Positions 23,796 to 24,641 of a DNA stretch of 24,641 nt are shown here, piece after piece; within the stretch, counting starts at the first letter, position 1, and every line of letters begins with the position of its first letter. A model generated the notes under the pieces. The model was not told the DNA's origin and did no database searches. It saw only the letters and a program-made list of their open reading frames with translations. Position numbers and translations under genes: made by a program. Source of the stretch: a virus. The stretch is from the IMG/VR virus record IMGVR_UViG_3300010332_000111, positions 1 through 24,641 of that record; one strand, 5' to 3'.

Positions 23796-24518
23796 TTAAT
23801 TTTCCCGGAAAATATTATGCAGAACATCTAAATGATAGGTGTTTACTTCGCCGAAGCGGGGATCCGGAATTTTACCAATGGGGACATTCGCGGCTAAAGA
23901 TAACTTAGTGGCCTGCTTTCCAAGTTGGGCCGCCTCTTTAATAGTGATGCGCCTGTTTTTTAGATGAGCATAAGCCATAATTGAATAATAGCCAGATTGT
24001 CCCAGAACAGCGGCGGTTTTTGCCTGCAGTTCGCATATTTCCTGCGCATGACCGGCCTGGATTGCGGCCATTTTCCTCTGCTCTTCTTCCAAGGCCGCAT
24101 ATTGCTTAGCTATCTCTAAGGTTTCCTCGGCATATCTTACTAAAGGGTGTACCTTGGATTGTGAGTAGCTGCCTGTCTTTCTAATGGAAGGCAAAACCTC
24201 ATAGTATACCCAATCCTTAAATCTCTCTGCTTCCGGTTTCGTTGATCCAAAAATACACCGGTACAGGCCTGGCTCGGAGATGATGCTGTAAGTCCTTGCG
24301 CCACCGTGAGTTCTTGAAGGCTCATCTGAGGAGCCTTCAAGATCACCACAAGATATACTTATTTTTTCTTTATCTTTTAACAGTTTGAGCATATTTGAAG
24401 TTTTGTTATATCCCAAAATCGCAGCAACATCCTTGGCAACAAACCAGGGCTCGCCCTCGCGGATTACCACGCGAATCTCACCAAAGTCTTGGTTGACAAA
24501 AACCTGCAAATTATCCAT
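23796..24518 (-). CDS. BRO-type phage antirepressor, second paralog with different C-terminus
   Basis: 240 residues on the - strand. BRO-N at about 1-116: FGEIRVVIREGEPWFVAKDVA, ILGYNKTSN, GGARTYSIISEPGLYRCIFGS, then RFKDWVYYEVLPSIRKTG. Residues about 125-170 form a coiled-coil linker (YAEETLEIAKQYAALEEEQRKM). The C-terminal ~75 residues carry the antirepressor C-domain pattern GYYSIMAYAHLKNRRITIKEAAQLGKQATKLS ... PIGKIPDPRFGEVNTYHLDVL. Upstream sits the second leader copy with AGGAG (24525-24529) 6 bases before the ATG. Its promoter would lie beyond the window end. It shares a nearly identical 5' end with the neighbouring paralog. Confidence 0.86.
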   Translation of the reverse strand: MDNLQVFVNQDFGEIRVVIREGEPWFVAKDVAAILGYNKTSNMLKLLKDKEKISISCGDLEGSSDEPSRTHGGARTYSIISEPGLYRCIFGSTKPEAERFKDWVYYEVLPSIRKTGSYSQSKVHPLVRYAEETLEIAKQYAALEEEQRKMAAIQAGHAQEICELQAKTAAVLGQSGYYSIMAYAHLKNRRITIKEAAQLGKQATKLSLAANVPIGKIPDPRFGEVNTYHLDVLHNIFREN

Positions 24519-24523
24519 ATATT

Positions 24524-24641
24524 ACTCCTAATAAAAAAGCCGTTATTTTTCCGCCCAGGTGACAATTGCCCCAGACACCAAGGCTCTGAGCGGAAAAATA
24601 ACGGCTCTTTTGTGTCTGTTATCGGCTTGTCACGGCCAACA
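24524..24641 (-). ncRNA. Structured leader RNA, copy 2 (5' end cut by window edge)
   Basis: Same plan as copy 1. The terminator stem pairs 24590-24611 with 24533-24554 (22 positions, one G-U on this strand) and ends in six U. GTGACAA (24627-24633) is complementary to TTGTCAC (24559-24565), and CAGACAC (24612-24618) to GTGTCTG (24572-24578). Relative to copy 1, the G-C pair inside GTGAGAA/TTCTCAC is swapped to C-G, and both arms of the second helix and of the terminator stem have changed together. The core GAGCCTTGG, the GCC/GGC pair, the CACCTGGG after the first helix and the 5' TGTTGGCCGTGA are kept. Confidence 0.7.

Noticed and set aside
23636-24641. The two leader hairpins as a CRISPR array, retron or transposon ends
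   Set aside because: Only two copies spaced by a full gene, no reverse transcriptase, cas gene or transposase, and the repeats are gene leaders.

Overview
The window is a contiguous piece of a tailed bacteriophage or prophage. Twenty-one intact protein genes on the + strand form the packaging, head, tail and accessory modules. Two antirepressor genes on the - strand close the window. The layout and gene families (small and large terminase with an HNH nuclease between them, a DUF935-type portal, a Mu I-like protease/scaffold, a Mu gpT-like capsid protein) are those of Caudoviricetes. No host gene, tRNA, integrase or CRISPR array is visible. The host cannot be named. Bacterial Shine-Dalgarno sites, one near-consensus sigma70-type promoter and two lipobox signal peptides point to an ordinary bacterium, perhaps Gram-negative.

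Layout. 1-2618: packaging (TerS-like, HNH, TerL). 2650-7072: portal, protease/scaffold, decoration protein, major capsid protein. 7073-7144: a spacer with two competing hairpins. 7145-9844: connector-like and small virion proteins, including a 35-codon gene, and a virion protein with a jelly-roll carbohydrate-binding-like domain. 9883-9934: an intrinsic terminator. 9990-16523: tail (tube, terminator-like protein, a very short tape-measure candidate, distal/hub proteins, a large structural protein). No sheath gene is seen, so the tail is probably non-contractile. 16484-18726: a tandem duplication scar followed by two paralogous attachment-domain proteins, the second carrying a kelch-type beta-propeller. 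18726-22782: a tightly coupled accessory run (coiled-coil protein, two-helix membrane protein, Hanks-type Ser/Thr kinase, small lipoprotein, secreted-type beta protein, kelch lipoprotein). 22787-22807: a terminator shared by the converging units. 22832-24641 (- strand): two BRO-type antirepressor genes, each behind a copy of the same structured leader.

Most + strand genes from 15150 onward abut or overlap by 1-4 bases (ATGA, TGATG, TAATG), so they are probably one translationally coupled late operon.

The strongest candidate for an undescribed system is the duplicated leader RNA upstream of the two antirepressor genes. In both copies a long hairpin ending in a U-run (terminator) lies just before the Shine-Dalgarno site. 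Two short segments at the RNA 5' end are complementary to segments inside the terminator loop, which would make a pseudoknot or an antisense pair. The pairing arms differ between copies, but by compensating changes, while the flanks, the loop core and the first codons of the genes are nearly identical. This resembles in logic the C4 antisense RNA that controls the P1/P7 antirepressor, with two apparently self-specific versions in one genome.
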